Counted from the first letter of the stretch, positions 43,401 to 55,296 are shown. The stretch is 64,000 nucleotides of DNA from Xiphias gladius (GCF_016859285.1 NC_053417.1:28632706-28696705), one strand, 5' to 3'. Notes: generated from the letters alone by a model not told the origin. Translations and numbers: made by a program.

Positions 43401-44439
43401 CTTTTATAAAAGCATTAACTGTGTTTATATGCATTTGAAGTTCATACATACGTGCGGAACAACCAGTCAGTGACACATTTTCATTTTTGCAGATCTGGAG
43501 GAAGGAACCTGACTAGCAGCTCATGATGAATCATGACTTGCCTCTCACTATAGAGAGTCTGAACCTGTTTGTAAAGCTACTCCAGGTAGTAACTCAGTAA
43601 CACTTTGGATTACAGCATGCACATTACAGTGTATTATTTACTAAATGCTGCATGTGCTATCAATAGAATACTTAGTGGGCACCTACCGAATACTGGGACC
43701 AATATGTAAGTACAAGGGAAGAAGACTGGGGGTTAGGGAATAAGGGAGGAATAAGTTTGTACTTATTTATTGATTACACATGTACTTTGGGTTCTTCTTC
43801 TGTCATTTCTTGTATCTATTTGCAAGGACAACACACAGTAATCAACATTTTGTAAATGTGCCAGTTGTAGCCAGCTGACTAATTTTCAGCTGGAGTACTT
43901 TGGTGAGATGTTCTGAAACCCCAGAAATGATGGTTAAAAAATTACAGACAGAAGGCAACAAGATGCCATAGAGGCAGCAACAGCAACAAAATAAGCATTC
44001 TCAAGACACGAAACTGCAAAACATGAGTACAATAATACGGCAACTATATCCACTATTCAGTGCACGCACCCATTCAAGCAACACAAAGCAACATAGCAAT
44101 ACTGATTATAACCATCTCACACATGCAGACATGCAGAGCAGAAATAAAACAGAACGTTAAATTAAATATGATAACCATAATGTTAATCTTGATAAAATGT
44201 TAAAAGATACGGTGACAAGTTAGTAAACTGGTAATATCATACACCTAATACATAAGCCATGCAGCACAGAGCCGAAAGACACAGCTATAAAAGATCACAT
44301 ACCTGTCTCAGTTTAGGCCAGTTTTCCTAAAGGAAACAGGAAGGACATTGTCTCTCACCTCAAATGTTCAATAAGCCCCGTGGATACCTCGCCACCCAAA
44401 TCCCTCTGCACTGTTTTATGTTATTTCCCCCGGGTTGCT

Positions 44440-45585
44440 TGCTATGGTTAATTTATCTTCAACATCAGGCAGTGTCCCCGACCACTTGAAAACTGCCTGC
44501 ATTCAATCAGTCTTAAAAAAAATCCTGCCTTGATACCTCTGACTTCAACAACTACAGACCAATTTTTGAATGACCTTTTATTGTGAAAATTCTGGAAAAG
44601 ACCGTGTCTGTACAGCTCCCAGAAGCCCTGAAAGGTAACCAAATTCATGAAACGTGTCAATCAGGCTTTAGACAGCACCACACCGCTGAGACTGTGCTTA
44701 CTAGGGTAACTGATGATCTTGTTGGAATCATTGATGACACTGTTAGATTTGTCTGCAGCCTTCGACACATTTGAGGACAGTATACTGACTGATAGACTCC
44801 AGCACTGGGTTGGTATATCTGGTACGGCCTTGAAGTGGTTTAACTCCTATTTATCAAACACAAGATGTTTTATCTCTATTGGTGACAGTATTCCACCTTC
44901 CACCTCCGTAAACTTTGGTGTTCCCCAGGGGTCCGTCCTGGGACCACCCCTATTCTCAGTTTGTATGCTCCCACTTGGTTACGTCACTCGCAGGCATGAC
45001 ATTTCATTCCGCCTTTATGCAGATGACAAACAGTTGTATACAGAATACCAGTTAAGCTTGACGATCATGTTAGCATTTCCACCTTAACCCATCGTTTAGC
45101 AGATAGAAAAGATTTAACGGCAGCAAATTTTCTTCAGCTAAGATCCTTCAAAAGAAAAACTCTTTTAATTGGCCCCGATCATCTGCATCCACAAATCCTG
45201 TCATCACTTGGTCCCCTCTGCAAATATCGTTAGCCTTCTGCTCAAAACCTTTACGTGATGTTTGACTCTGGCCCCTTCTCTCTCAAAGGCCTTACACTGG
45301 CTGCCAGCTGGTTTTAGAAATGATTTCATGGTGTTACTATGTTTAAAGCACTGCATGGTCTTTCTTATAGTCATTCTTTGTTGATTAATTTTTATTTTTT
45401 CTTAATTGATGCTATAGCTGTGGGAATGTATGTGTATTTGTACTCGTCTTTTTTCCCCTTTTGTCTGCCTTGTAAAGCACTTTGTAACTGCTGATTTTTA
45501 TAAGTGCTTTATAAATAAACTTTTTCATTATTATTATTACTGTCATTATAATTATAATTATTATTATTATTATTATCATCATACC
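44440..45585 (+). mobile_element. L2-like LINE, reverse-transcriptase part plus 3' end
   Basis: Plus-strand frames read ILEKTVSVQLPEAL and SGFRQHHTAETVLTRVTDDL, then after a frameshift near 44765 LDLSAAFDT, TALKWFNSYLSNTRCFISI, GVPQGSVLGPPLFS and FRLYADDKQLY, and lastly LHWLPAGF. GVPQGSVLGP and YADD are the hallmark non-LTR reverse-transcriptase motifs. The 3' end reads GTGCTTTATAAATAAACTTT then (ATT)n. Frameshifts show it is dead. It sits antisense in the DRC7 5' UTR intron. Confidence 0.88.
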
Positions 45586-46010
45586 ACGTTGTCCATGACT
45601 GCATCTAGTAGCTGTTAAATACGTAAGTGGGCCATATAGGATATAATGTATTTCTAAGTTGCTCCTAGATCCCTTCTTTTTCTATGAGCCTACATTTTCC
45701 CTTGTACCCAGTAGCTAGTAAAGTCTTTCAACTTGTATCCTGTATTGTACAAAATAATTCCAGTGTATTTTACCCGCGGTTAAATTGAGTGAAACCGGGG
45801 CATTATGAGCCAGGCCGTACAAAATGCGTTTCAAAATCCTTGTCGGTAACCGGCAGCGTTAAACGGCGCGGAAATCCAATCGTTACATCAATGGACGGTC
45901 AAATTAGCCACGATAGGGTTTAAACGAGCGTCCGGTCCGACTGCGCCGGTGCGACGTTTTACAAAGTCGGCAACAAATATTCGCTTGAACATCGCAAAAG
46001 TTTTACTCAC

Positions 46011-46130
46011 CCAGTCTTAGTGAAATGAACGGGAGAATCCGGTACTTTCTGTTTAGCTAAATTAACGTTGATTAGCGTTAGCTCCAACCGAACTAGGAGA
46101 AACTCGGAGCGTTGAGAGTCCGTGTCCATG
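46011..46130 (-). other. drc7: DRC7 first exon, probably non-coding, with a short upstream ORF
   Basis: Donor ACTGG|GTGAGT at 46011/46010. An ATG at 46129-46127 opens a 39-codon frame (MDTDSQRSEFLLVRLELT...) that runs past the donor only to an intronic stop. Spliced to the 43400 exon it is out of frame with DRC7, so the exon is best read as 5' UTR, or the start site lies downstream of that ATG. Confidence 0.5.
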
Positions 46131-46135
46131 GTAAC
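46122..46135. promoter_or_regulatory. X-box (RFX site) at the DRC7 promoter
   Basis: GTGTCCATGGTAAC fits the imperfect-palindrome RFX X-box (GTNRCC...RGYAAC) with one deviation. RFX factors with FOXJ1 drive motile-cilium genes, which fits DRC7. Confidence 0.65.
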
Positions 46136-46213
46136 AACGAGACGCGCGACACCGTGTGGCCTTCGCGGACCCTCAACCAGGGGCGTAAATTTTGGGAATA
46201 TGGAGCGTGTCAT

Positions 46214-47566
46214 ACTTAAAATGTTTCAAACATCACAAAGTATCCCTCGAAAAGAAAACACAAGAAACGGAAAAATATGAATAAACAAAAGTGGGGAACC
46301 GGCTTGCAGGTTGGTTTTCGGAAGCGCACGTCAATTCTATCGCACCATTGCTCAACCAGCTATTCAAATGAAAGCGTCCGAGAACTCAGAGGAGCCTGAG
46401 CCAGAATTCACAAGCCAGTAACGGTTGGGAACCGCCGGTTTAACGTTAACATTATTTTGCATTTCATAAGCTTATTTCATGTCCTCTATGCAAAATCTTA
46501 ATTTGGGAAGTAAGTAAAGTAACGCAGTAAAAAGTAGAAAATTTCCCTACGAAATTTGGTGGAGCAGAAGTGGAAAGTAGCAAAGAATGGAAATAATCGA
46601 GTAAAGTACAAGTACCTCGACATGTTCCCGCCACCGGTCAGTCAGATAATACGGCTTAGAAATCAAGAGACAAACGTGAACTGACAAAGCCGCGGTTTGA
46701 GTTTTTGTTGTTGTTGTTGCAGTAAAAGCACTTTCAATACGGAAGTCATAAACATAAAATAACTTACTAATGCAAGTGAACTTTAAAAAAAAAAAAATTG
46801 TGTTAGACTTTCCAATGAAAGGAAAATCTTTGCATAACTAAAGTAATGATGCTCACAAAGCTGTACATGTTCAAATCACAAAGAATAAATGATGGCGAAA
46901 CGTGAGAATTTAACAACTAATTATAGAAAGTATTTTTTAAAGACCCACTTCCCTGATGCAGCCATGATGCTCAGAAGAACCTTTTCCATCCTTGTAGGTT
47001 CCGGTTTCTCTCCTCTATGACTGTGGATAAACGGCCATTTAAATGACTTATTGAGTTACACATTAACCTCCCTCCAAAGTGGTTCTGGAAGCTTTTATTT
47101 TGGTGTCCACGCCTTCAGGTTCGCTTACTTTACTCACCTCCCTTACTGCCTGACCTACATGATGGCTGATACCGTAGGGAACAAGCTGTCAGGACGAGAG
47201 TTAGCGCTATTTTCAGAAACATTTTGGGGATTGGTTTGTTCGGCTGGGGGCCCCTGACTGACCAGGGCCACGTAGAGTCCGAAAGGGGCTCTGATGTATG
47301 CGTTTAGCAACCGCGCCTGCTGTGGCAACCTGTCCCAAGGCCGGACGAGGACCGAGGAGGCCCCTCGGCAGATGCAACTAAACCGTTTTATTTAGGGGGA
47401 AATGAACCCAATGGAAACAAACCACGATGGAAAAGACGAGAAAAGAAAATAAAATAAAATAAAAAGAGACAGACTGACACCAGCTCGTACTGTCGCTCCA
47501 CCTTCACGTGTGTAAATGAGTTCTCACACACGACCTGTTTCTTGTAAAAACACATAAAAAGAGTTT
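46214..47566. other. Divergent intergenic region between DRC7 and EDEM2
   Basis: Contains a GTACTT-family copy (46495-46640) and otherwise unique-looking sequence with no coding signal. Both flanking genes are transcribed away from it. Confidence 0.55.
46495..46640 (-). repeat. Copy of the GTACTT dispersed repeat
   Basis: CGAGTAAAGTACAAGTACCT preceded by GGTGGAGCAGAAGTGGAAAG. Confidence 0.7.
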
Positions 47567-47568
47567 AT

Positions 47569-47606
<38 letters not shown>

Positions 47607-47691
47607 TTGTGTGTGTGTGTGTGTGTGTGTGTGTATACACGTATATATATGTATATATAAACATACGTATACGTGTGTGTGTGCGCGCGTG
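47567..47691. repeat. (CA)n(TA)n(TG)n self-complementary microsatellite
   Basis: A CA run at 47570-47592 passes into a TA run at 47592-47606 and then a GT run at 47608-47634, followed by a second TA/GT stretch up to CGCGCGTGTAG. The CA and GT arms are complementary and can fold into a long hairpin or cruciform, with Z-DNA potential in the GTGCGCGCGTGT part. Confidence 0.95.
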
Positions 47692-47759
47692 TAGTATGCT
47701 GTGCTGTACGTTCCTTCCTTTATCAATAAAGCACAAGGAAAAAAACAAAAACTCTTCGT

Positions 47760-47919
47760 CAGCGCACCGGTGGGCGCATGCGCACACGGCTCACTTCCCG
47801 GTTCCTGACAGCCGCACGGCGACGTCGGAGCTTCACCTGAGCGCCTGCATTTCCCTCGTTCCTCGGCGTCCACCGTGTCTCCGGGGCCCGCCCGTCTCTG
47901 CCTCTCGCCGGGTCTCTCC
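47760..47919 (+). promoter_or_regulatory. edem2: EDEM2 promoter and 5' UTR, with NRF1 site
   Basis: A GC- and CpG-rich block holds GCGCATGCGCA at 47774-47784 (NRF1 palindrome) and a GACGTC palindrome at about 47820. No classical ERSE (CCAAT-N9-CCACG) was found. The start codon follows at 47920. Confidence 0.6.
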
Positions 47920-49814
47920 ATGCGCGCTCCCGGGTGTGTGGCGCTGCTGGTTTGGCTGCTGAGCGATGCGGCGGCTCGTCAGCTCACTGGGGAGGAGATG
48001 GCCGGGGTCAGGTACACACACACACACACACACTCCCAGGTGGTGGAGGCTCTCCGCTGAACCGGCACACTTTGACCGACGAGCTCCAGATGCCCGAGAA
48101 AAACTGGTCCTCAAGCGCAAGTTCGCCCCTCCACAGTCCCAAACCTGCTCCTCAGAAACAAGACCTGTTCAATTGGCATCAACTTGAATTGAGTTCGTCG
48201 ATGATTTAAAACCAAAAGGTTCAGTTTTTAAGTTTTCAAGTCCATTTTAGGGGTGGAAGAAGACCAGGTCTCTGCAGGTCTTCAAAAGTCTGCAAAAGCT
48301 CTGAATTCAGTTTCCTCTGAAAGGCCTCGGAGAATATTAAAAACTTTTCTTTACAAAATCTTAAATCTTTTTCTTGATGTTAGTCGTAACATATTTAAAC
48401 AACATTGCCCCCCTTGTAAAAAGTATCGATACCACAGTGCAAAAGGTTCCGAGTCAACCTTCTTGGTTCGAAACCATTAGTTGATCAACTGATTAGTTGA
48501 CCCAGATGAATCGTTTTCACTAGGTCCTGAAAAGTTGAGCCAACAGATAGAAGACTTTCCCCTGGAAAGGGTGCTGGTTTCCAGGTTCCTAACCCTCTCA
48601 ACCTGCCCCATGTTTCAGACAGCGCATCAAGTCCATGTTCTACCACGCCTACAACAGTTACCTCGACAACGCCTTCCCCTACGACGAGCTCCGCCCGCTC
48701 ACCTGCGACGGACAAGACACCTGGGGCAGGTAAGGCGGCATCCGGGGAGCAGGAGGAGTGCGCTTCAAAATAAAGCAGTGTAGTTATCCTTCACTTTCTT
48801 TTATTGTGAAATTAGTGGACACCCTTGTAATCAGCACGATATTCCTCACTCTTTGGTTTGTGTCGTTTTCTTCTCACTGGGATGTGGCACAGACTTTTTA
48901 GCAGCAGCCACATTTTTAGTTTCATTAATGAGCCTTTTACTTTAAAGGAAACCATTAGAATTTTTTTTTGGCACTTTTTTTCAACACATTGTCAGTTTTA
49001 ATCTCTGCTCAGGTTTCACTCTTAGAGCCATATGAAAAACCACACATCTTCCATGTTAGTGTGTCTTCATACACAGGATTAACTCATATAAACGGATTTT
49101 TATTTTTCAATTGTGCCTCTTTTGCTGTTAGTCTTGGTTTTGTGTATTATCAAGATCTTCAGGACCCCCCCCCTCGTCTTTTCTCCACAGTTTCTCTCTC
49201 ACTCTGATCGATGCTCTCGACACTCTGCTGGTAAGATCTTAAGAAGAACTTTTGAACATTTCTTAGGCAGAAACATCTCAGAAAGCATGAATAAAAAAAC
49301 AGGATTATTTAACAGGCTCTTTAACACTAAGTTTTAATTGTGTTCCCTTCAAGTCTGATGAATTCTCCCTAAACAGAGGGTCTGTAAAAGAGCACGCTGC
49401 CTTCAGGTCTGAGTGACAGAAGGGACATGGTTAGAATAATTTGGAATAAAAAAAACTGTGTTTCTGAAGGTTTTGGGAAACCACACCGAGTTTCAGCGTG
49501 TTGCGTCGCTGCTCCAAGACACCGTGGACTTCGACATTGACGTCAACGCGTCGGTGTTCGAAACCAACATCAGAGGTACGCGGGAGGGGGGGCCGGTTCA
49601 GATTCTGACTGGAACATTATATTTATGCTCAACAGTCAAACTGCGGTATTGTGTGTGTGTGTTTGTGTGTGTCTCTCTGTGTAGTGGTGGGTGGTCTACT
49701 GTCGGCCCACCTGTTGGCCGGGAGAGCGGGGATGGAGCTGGAGCCCGGTTGGCCCTGTTCAGGGCCCCTGCTGAGGATGGCCGAGGACGCCGCCAGGAAG
49801 CTGCTGCCTGGTAT

Positions 49815-49851
<37 letters not shown>

Positions 49852-52800
49852 CTGCAGTGTGTACAGTACAGGATTCACTTTGACAGTTGAATGTGAAGAC
49901 AAAGTTCAAACTCCTGTCAAGGCAACAATATATTACAAACCAAACTAAATGCAATTTTTAGCAAATTTAAACTGCCGTGAAACAAGGTGCTTTAAAGAAA
50001 TGTCTGTGTACTCGCTACTTATACTGGTTTGACACTTCAGCCGAGCAGGAGAAATAACGGGCTTAGACAGGAAGAGTCTCTCTGTGTCATCATAGCTCAC
50101 ACAAAAAAGAAAAAGAGTAAGTAGAAAGTAGGTGTAGTATTTTCACTTTTAAAGAGTAAAGGAACGTCCTCATTTCACAAATGCTCTGAATGTCAGTCCA
50201 ACAGTTTCCAAAGGTACATGTCAAGTGTGTTTACATGAAGTGTTTCATTCCAATAATAATCATATTCGAAATTGGAGCTGAAGCAATTAATTGATTGACA
50301 GAAAATGAATTGGCAACTATTTTGATGATCGGTTCATCTTATCAAGTGCGTCTGTTTATAGGTCAAACAGTTTCTGTAAATGTAAACTAGTGTAGCAATA
50401 GTGCAGGGCTGGGTGTCTGTGCACAGAGTCCTGGAACAAATGGATGATGTAATCATTAGATGATATTACTTTATTTACTTACAGTAGAGTGGTGTATAGA
50501 GTTTATGCATAAATACACATCCGTTTATGGTACATACAGCCTGCATTTTTCTGTTTGACAGTGAAAGTGATTAGTTGTTGTAAATTAAATCACTGTGGGT
50601 CTTCTGACACTTTGCTTGGACAGAAAATGCAATTTGAAAACGTCACTTTGAGCTTTGCTAAATTCTGATGAGTCGTTTTTCACAATTTTCCGACATTTCA
50701 AAGTTTAAGTGATTAATTGAAGAAATAATCGAGGGACATATCCGTCGGGCTGCGACGCCGTTGACCAAGGCAGTATAAAGGGCCCCGCAGGTGCTCAATG
50801 TAACCGGTAAGAATGGTTTCAGCGTTTCAGACTCCCACCGGCATGCCGTACGGCACCGTGAACCTGCTGCACGGCGTCAGTTCCACCGAGACGCCCGTCA
50901 CCTGCACCGCCGGCGTGGGAACCTTCATCTTGGAGTTTGCCACACTGAGTCGACTAACGGGAGACGCTACGTTTGAGACCGCGGCCCGCGGAGCTCTGAG
51001 GGCCCTGTGGAAGACCAGATCTGACATTGGACTGGTAACTAGTCCACCCGCCTGTCTGTCTGTAGTTCAGTGGCCATGAGAATCTCTTGTCTCTAAATGT
51101 TCTGTCTTTCTTTCATCTTTTAATTTAAGTTTTATTCATTTGAACTGTGGGGAAAAGCCTATAAACCCCATTAAAGGTCCTCAAATACTTTTGGTCATTA
51201 AAACTTCAGACTTTCCGGTTTTAAAGGAGAAAGCAAAAAAAGGCTCAGTAGAAAAAATGAATCCAATGAAATTTAACCCAGTTATTCAAAAGAAGAAAAT
51301 CACTTGGTCAGAGGTGCAAATAACAACCAGAAGCAGCACAGAAATACATGAGGTAAAATGATAAAGAGACACGGAAGCCTGTGTGTGGTATGTTCTCCTC
51401 CCCCTACCTGCTGGCCTTTCCCTGACCTCGCTCTTTACACCATCTAATCATTTGTTTCAGCTCTCCTCTCTATGAAAACACGTTGCAGACCCAGCACCGC
51501 ATAAAGAAACACCACCAACGCTGCGCCAGCTGCGCGTTTAAATAAAAAAGAAAAAGACTGGGCTGAGAGGACTGGCAATTTACAAACCTCTGAGCCTCCT
51601 CAAGATGTTCAGATACTGTTCAACATAACTAGCAGTGCGTCTTCAACCCATCTAGGGTCCAAGATAATTCAAGACACTTTCATTGCGAATGATGATAAAG
51701 TCAAAAGGGTCGTAATCGTCCATTTCAACTGCTCTATTCATTTTTAGTTAACGGCACAATCCAAGAGTTCTTCCACAGGTCTCCTGACTTACCTGTATCC
51801 ACTGACCACTGAAACAACACACACACCTTCCGTGTCTCGCACCTGATCCTGTCGGGGCCCGTGGATTTCCAGGCCTCTGTCACCTCGTCCACAGTGATAA
51901 TTATATTTTTAGCTGTAAGCGTGTCCTGCCGTAGGCTGTTGGCCAGCTTCGTTTGAAGAGGTCTCTCCCTCCCTCACCTGTCTGTGCATTTGCTCCACCT
52001 GTCTGTCTTTCCGTCCAGGTGGGTAACCACATTGACATCGTGTCCAAGAAATGGGTGGCTCAGGATGCCGGCATCGGAGCCGGAGTGGACTCTTACTTTG
52101 AGTACCTGGTGAAAGGAGCCATCATGCTGCAGGATGAGGAGCTGCTCAACATGTTCCTGGGTAACACTCTGCTTTTCCAAGGCGGCGCCGCCTGCATCCT
52201 GTTAACGGATAGAAAAGAAACAGCAGCGGGGGGGGGCATAAAGTGCAGCCTCAGATTTACATCAGTGTGATGCCTTTCCCCAGAGTATGATCGAGCCATT
52301 CAGAACTACACTCGGTTTGACGACTGGTACTTGTGGGTGCAGATGCATAAAGGAACCGTCTCCATGCCTGTTTTCCAGTCTCTGGAAGCCTTCTGGCCCG
52401 GCCTGCAGGTACACACAGAAAACAGAATACACAGTCTTCTCCTTCCTTAAGGCTGCGGACAAAAGCAGAAATCCCCGCAGTCACTGAGGAACTAGTTTCA
52501 GGACACTTGCTGCATTGAAATTGCACTGGTTGAGTGTCAGTGTCCTTTGTGTTTCAGTCTTTGCTGGGGAACCTGGACAGCGCCGTGAGAACTTTCCAGA
52601 ACTATTACTCAGTGTGGAGACAGTTTGGAGGTCTGCCTGAGTTTTACAGCATCCCCCAGGGTTACACTGTGGACAAGAGAGAGGGATACCCACTGAGACC
52701 AGGTCTGTCCCCCAACTGACCCACCAGCTTATTAACTACTTCACTTCAAAGCAGCCAATTACGTAGTTAGTCTTTATAAAAGGTACGGGAGGGTTGTCCT

Positions 52801-53499
52801 GACAGTCATTGGTTTCTTTAAATAAGCAGATCAGTTGATTGAACGTCAACGTTTCTCCTGTGTGATGAGCCCTTCAAATCTCGTGCTTATTAAAGAGTGT
52901 GTATCTCTAAATATTAAGATGTGATTATTATTTTCCACTTGGATTAAAAGAAAAAAAACTCAACGCAACAACTAATAAACCAAACATTTTAACCAAAACC
53001 CTAAATGCTGATAAGACGACCAATCATATTCGAGGGGCAGTACTAAATAAAATAAACTGAAGTAAGTTAAGTTACCTAGCAACCAAATAGAAGAAAAGTA
53101 GGTGGAAAAGAGAGTATAAGACATAATCATAGCCAGACGTAATGATTAAAGTTCAATACATTAGTTTGGTTTGGTAATTCTTCATTTTAACAGCAATAAC
53201 TTGAGTAATTTGTGATGGGGGCTTTTATTTTGAAAGTAAGGAAAAGTTTGCCATGAGCAGATTGATGAACCGGCCAACTAATCAATTCATTACCCAGCTC
53301 CCTGGATGTCTGATGGTCTGCTGTGAACTCACTCACTCCAAATCATTTGTTCCAGAGTTAATAGAAAGTGCCATGTACCTGTTCAGAGCGACAGGTGACC
53401 ACACCTACCTCCAGCTGGGCCTGGACGCCCTGGAGTCCATAGAGAGAATCGCCCGGACGCCCTGTGGATACGCCAGTGTGAGTCTGCCTGTCTGTCTGG

Positions 53500-53557
<58 letters not shown>

Positions 53558-55296
53558 AGCTTAGAACAAGCTGACTCGGTGTAGTGTGTCCCGCTCTGTC
53601 GTGTCAAACGGAGCTCGACCGATACGGAATTTTTGAGTCGATCATTTTTAATGAGGATCCCTTAAATCTGCGGATTGAGGAATTTTGACCAAACGATGCA
53701 CCGACTGGGACACTGTACACTCGTCAGCGCCCCCTGGTGGACGAACCGTGTAACGGAGACGTTGTTTCTAATACGGCAGCACGGACAGCTGCGTTAAGCC
53801 ATCAGGGATTAGCCAAAAAACAAATATTCCCCGTCTGCTTACTTTGGCTTCTCAACTGTTCTGTCATAATGTACTGTATCACAGTACACCTGTACGTTAC
53901 AGCCTGACAAAAAAATCTGAGATACTGGCCAATATTTTTTTTTATTTTAAAGAATTGTGACCTAGATACTGTCCGTACTGGACGGGACAGTTTACAGTGT
54001 AAAAATCAACTGGCGTCTGGTGGACAAACACTGTAATGGCGACACTGCTTCTGGATCACCTCAAACCTAGTCTGGCATTTCTGTGCTGACATTTCTTGTT
54101 ATTTATCGGCTGACATACACACTGAAGAATGCCAGTACATCTGCAATGAGCTGCCAATTTCCTGGTTCAGCAAATTCCATATAGCGTGACGTAAGATTTT
54201 ATCAGTGTCACACACCCCTCCATGAAATGCTGCTGGATGGTGCGTAAGCTACCGTGTTGGAACTGATTTCTTACTTTCAGTGTCTCTTTTCTTTCTCCTT
54301 TCTTTTTCTTTCTGGTGTTGTCGAACATATGTCCTGTAAAACGACTTGTGTGATTCTTTTGCTTTTAAGTAAAACATTCAGTAGTATTAAAAAAACATCT
54401 CATAAGAAATACAGAAAACGTCAGTGAGGCTAATTATAATGACGCTTTGCGTAATCTAGACGAGCACCGAGGGGCTGCCACTGCCTCATTACACGTCAGT
54501 GGCAGCTCATTAAATGCCATCGCATCAAACTCCACTGATCATTTCAGATACTCCAAAATTATCCACAGCGAGCACGAGCGCGGGCATCGTCAAAGGCCGT
54601 AGTTTCACACCCAGCAGCAACACCTGTACCTGATAACAGTCGGGCTCCTCAAATGCGTTTCTTAGTGTACGTCCTCGAGATGCTCCACCTAGTGCTCCGA
54701 GGTGTAAACGCAGACAGATGAGCAGATAAAGTCCTAGAACCCTCTCGGCTCCGTCACGCATTGTCGTCGGTGTTTAAATCAGACGTGTCTTTCTGCCGTG
54801 TCTCCTCCTGCAGGTCAAAGACCTGCGAGATCACCAGCTGGACAACAGGATGGAGTCCTTCTTCCTCGCTGAAACCATCAAGTACCTTTATCTGCTCTTT
54901 GACCCCGCCCACTTCCTGCACGGCGGGGGCACGGAGGGGGACGGGTCCTGGGAGGAGGGCGGCGAGGGGGGGCAGTGTGTTTTAGGTGCGGGGGGGTTCA
55001 TCTTTAACACGGAGGCTCACCCTCTCGACCCGGCGGCGCTCTACTGCTGCAGCCGCCACACTCAGGACCGACGGGAGCTCCGAGACATCCTGCTCAGCCT
55101 GTCGCAGCCCGCGGAAAAGCGCGACCGCCGATCGAAGCCGCCCGCCGACGAGACAGAAGGCCCCCCCCCTGGCCAATCGGAAAGCATCGCTCTGAAACCG
55201 GGCGAGAGGAGGAGGCCCCCCGTGCTGTCCTGTCCCGTTCAGCCGTTCAGCGCTCGACTCTCCGTCCTGGGACAAGTTTTCAGCGATAACACCTGA
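47920..55296 (+). CDS. edem2: EDEM2, ER degradation-enhancing alpha-mannosidase-like 2 (complete, 11 coding exons)
   Basis: GH47-family ER mannosidase; with TXNDC11 it removes the first mannose of the B branch (Man9 to Man8B) and commits misfolded glycoproteins to ERAD. Exons: 47920-48011, 48619-48729, 49191-49230, 49470-49575, 49685-49810, 50823-51034, 52019-52160, 52284-52408, 52558-52702, 53356-53477, 54814-55296. They total 1704 nt, 567 residues plus stop (human 578), and all phases match. A signal peptide ([19 protein letters not shown]) is followed by [104 protein letters not shown] and [21 protein letters not shown]-glycosylation sequons lie at N85, N107 and N284. Cys547, 20 residues before the end (LSCPVQPF), aligns with human Cys558, which disulfide-bonds TXNDC11. 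The tail carries a Gly/Glu-rich insert after FLHGGG. The first in-frame ATG was taken as start. Confidence 0.95.
48013..48033. repeat. (AC)n run immediately after the EDEM2 exon 1 donor
   Basis: The 5' splice site AG|GTACACAC passes straight into CA units. Confidence 0.93.
49817..49849. repeat. (CA)n after the EDEM2 exon 5 donor
   Basis: G|GTATAAACACACAC... about 16 CA units. Confidence 0.95.
50275..50740. repeat. Copies of the TCGATTAATC dispersed repeat in an EDEM2 intron
   Basis: TTGGAGCTGAAGCAATTAAT near 50275 and GTTTAAGTGATTAATTGAAG near 50705 bracket an AT-rich body. Confidence 0.5.
53509..53553. repeat. (CA)n after the EDEM2 exon 10 donor
   Basis: About 22 CA units beginning about 30 bases inside the intron. 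Confidence 0.95.
53620..54200. repeat. Unclassified dispersed repeat, internally duplicated
   Basis: CGCCCCCTGGTGGACGAACC ... GTAACGGAGACGTTGTTTCT near 53730 recurs as GGCGTCTGGTGGACAAACAC ... GTAATGGCGACACTGCTTCT near 54015. It lies in the last EDEM2 intron. No coding content. Confidence 0.5.

Noticed and set aside
46007..46213. 46007-46213 frame as the true N-terminus of DRC7
   Set aside because: Splicing its donor (phase 2) to the 43400 exon puts DRC7 out of frame, while the 43400 ATG gives the expected acidic N-terminus. Treated as 5' UTR.
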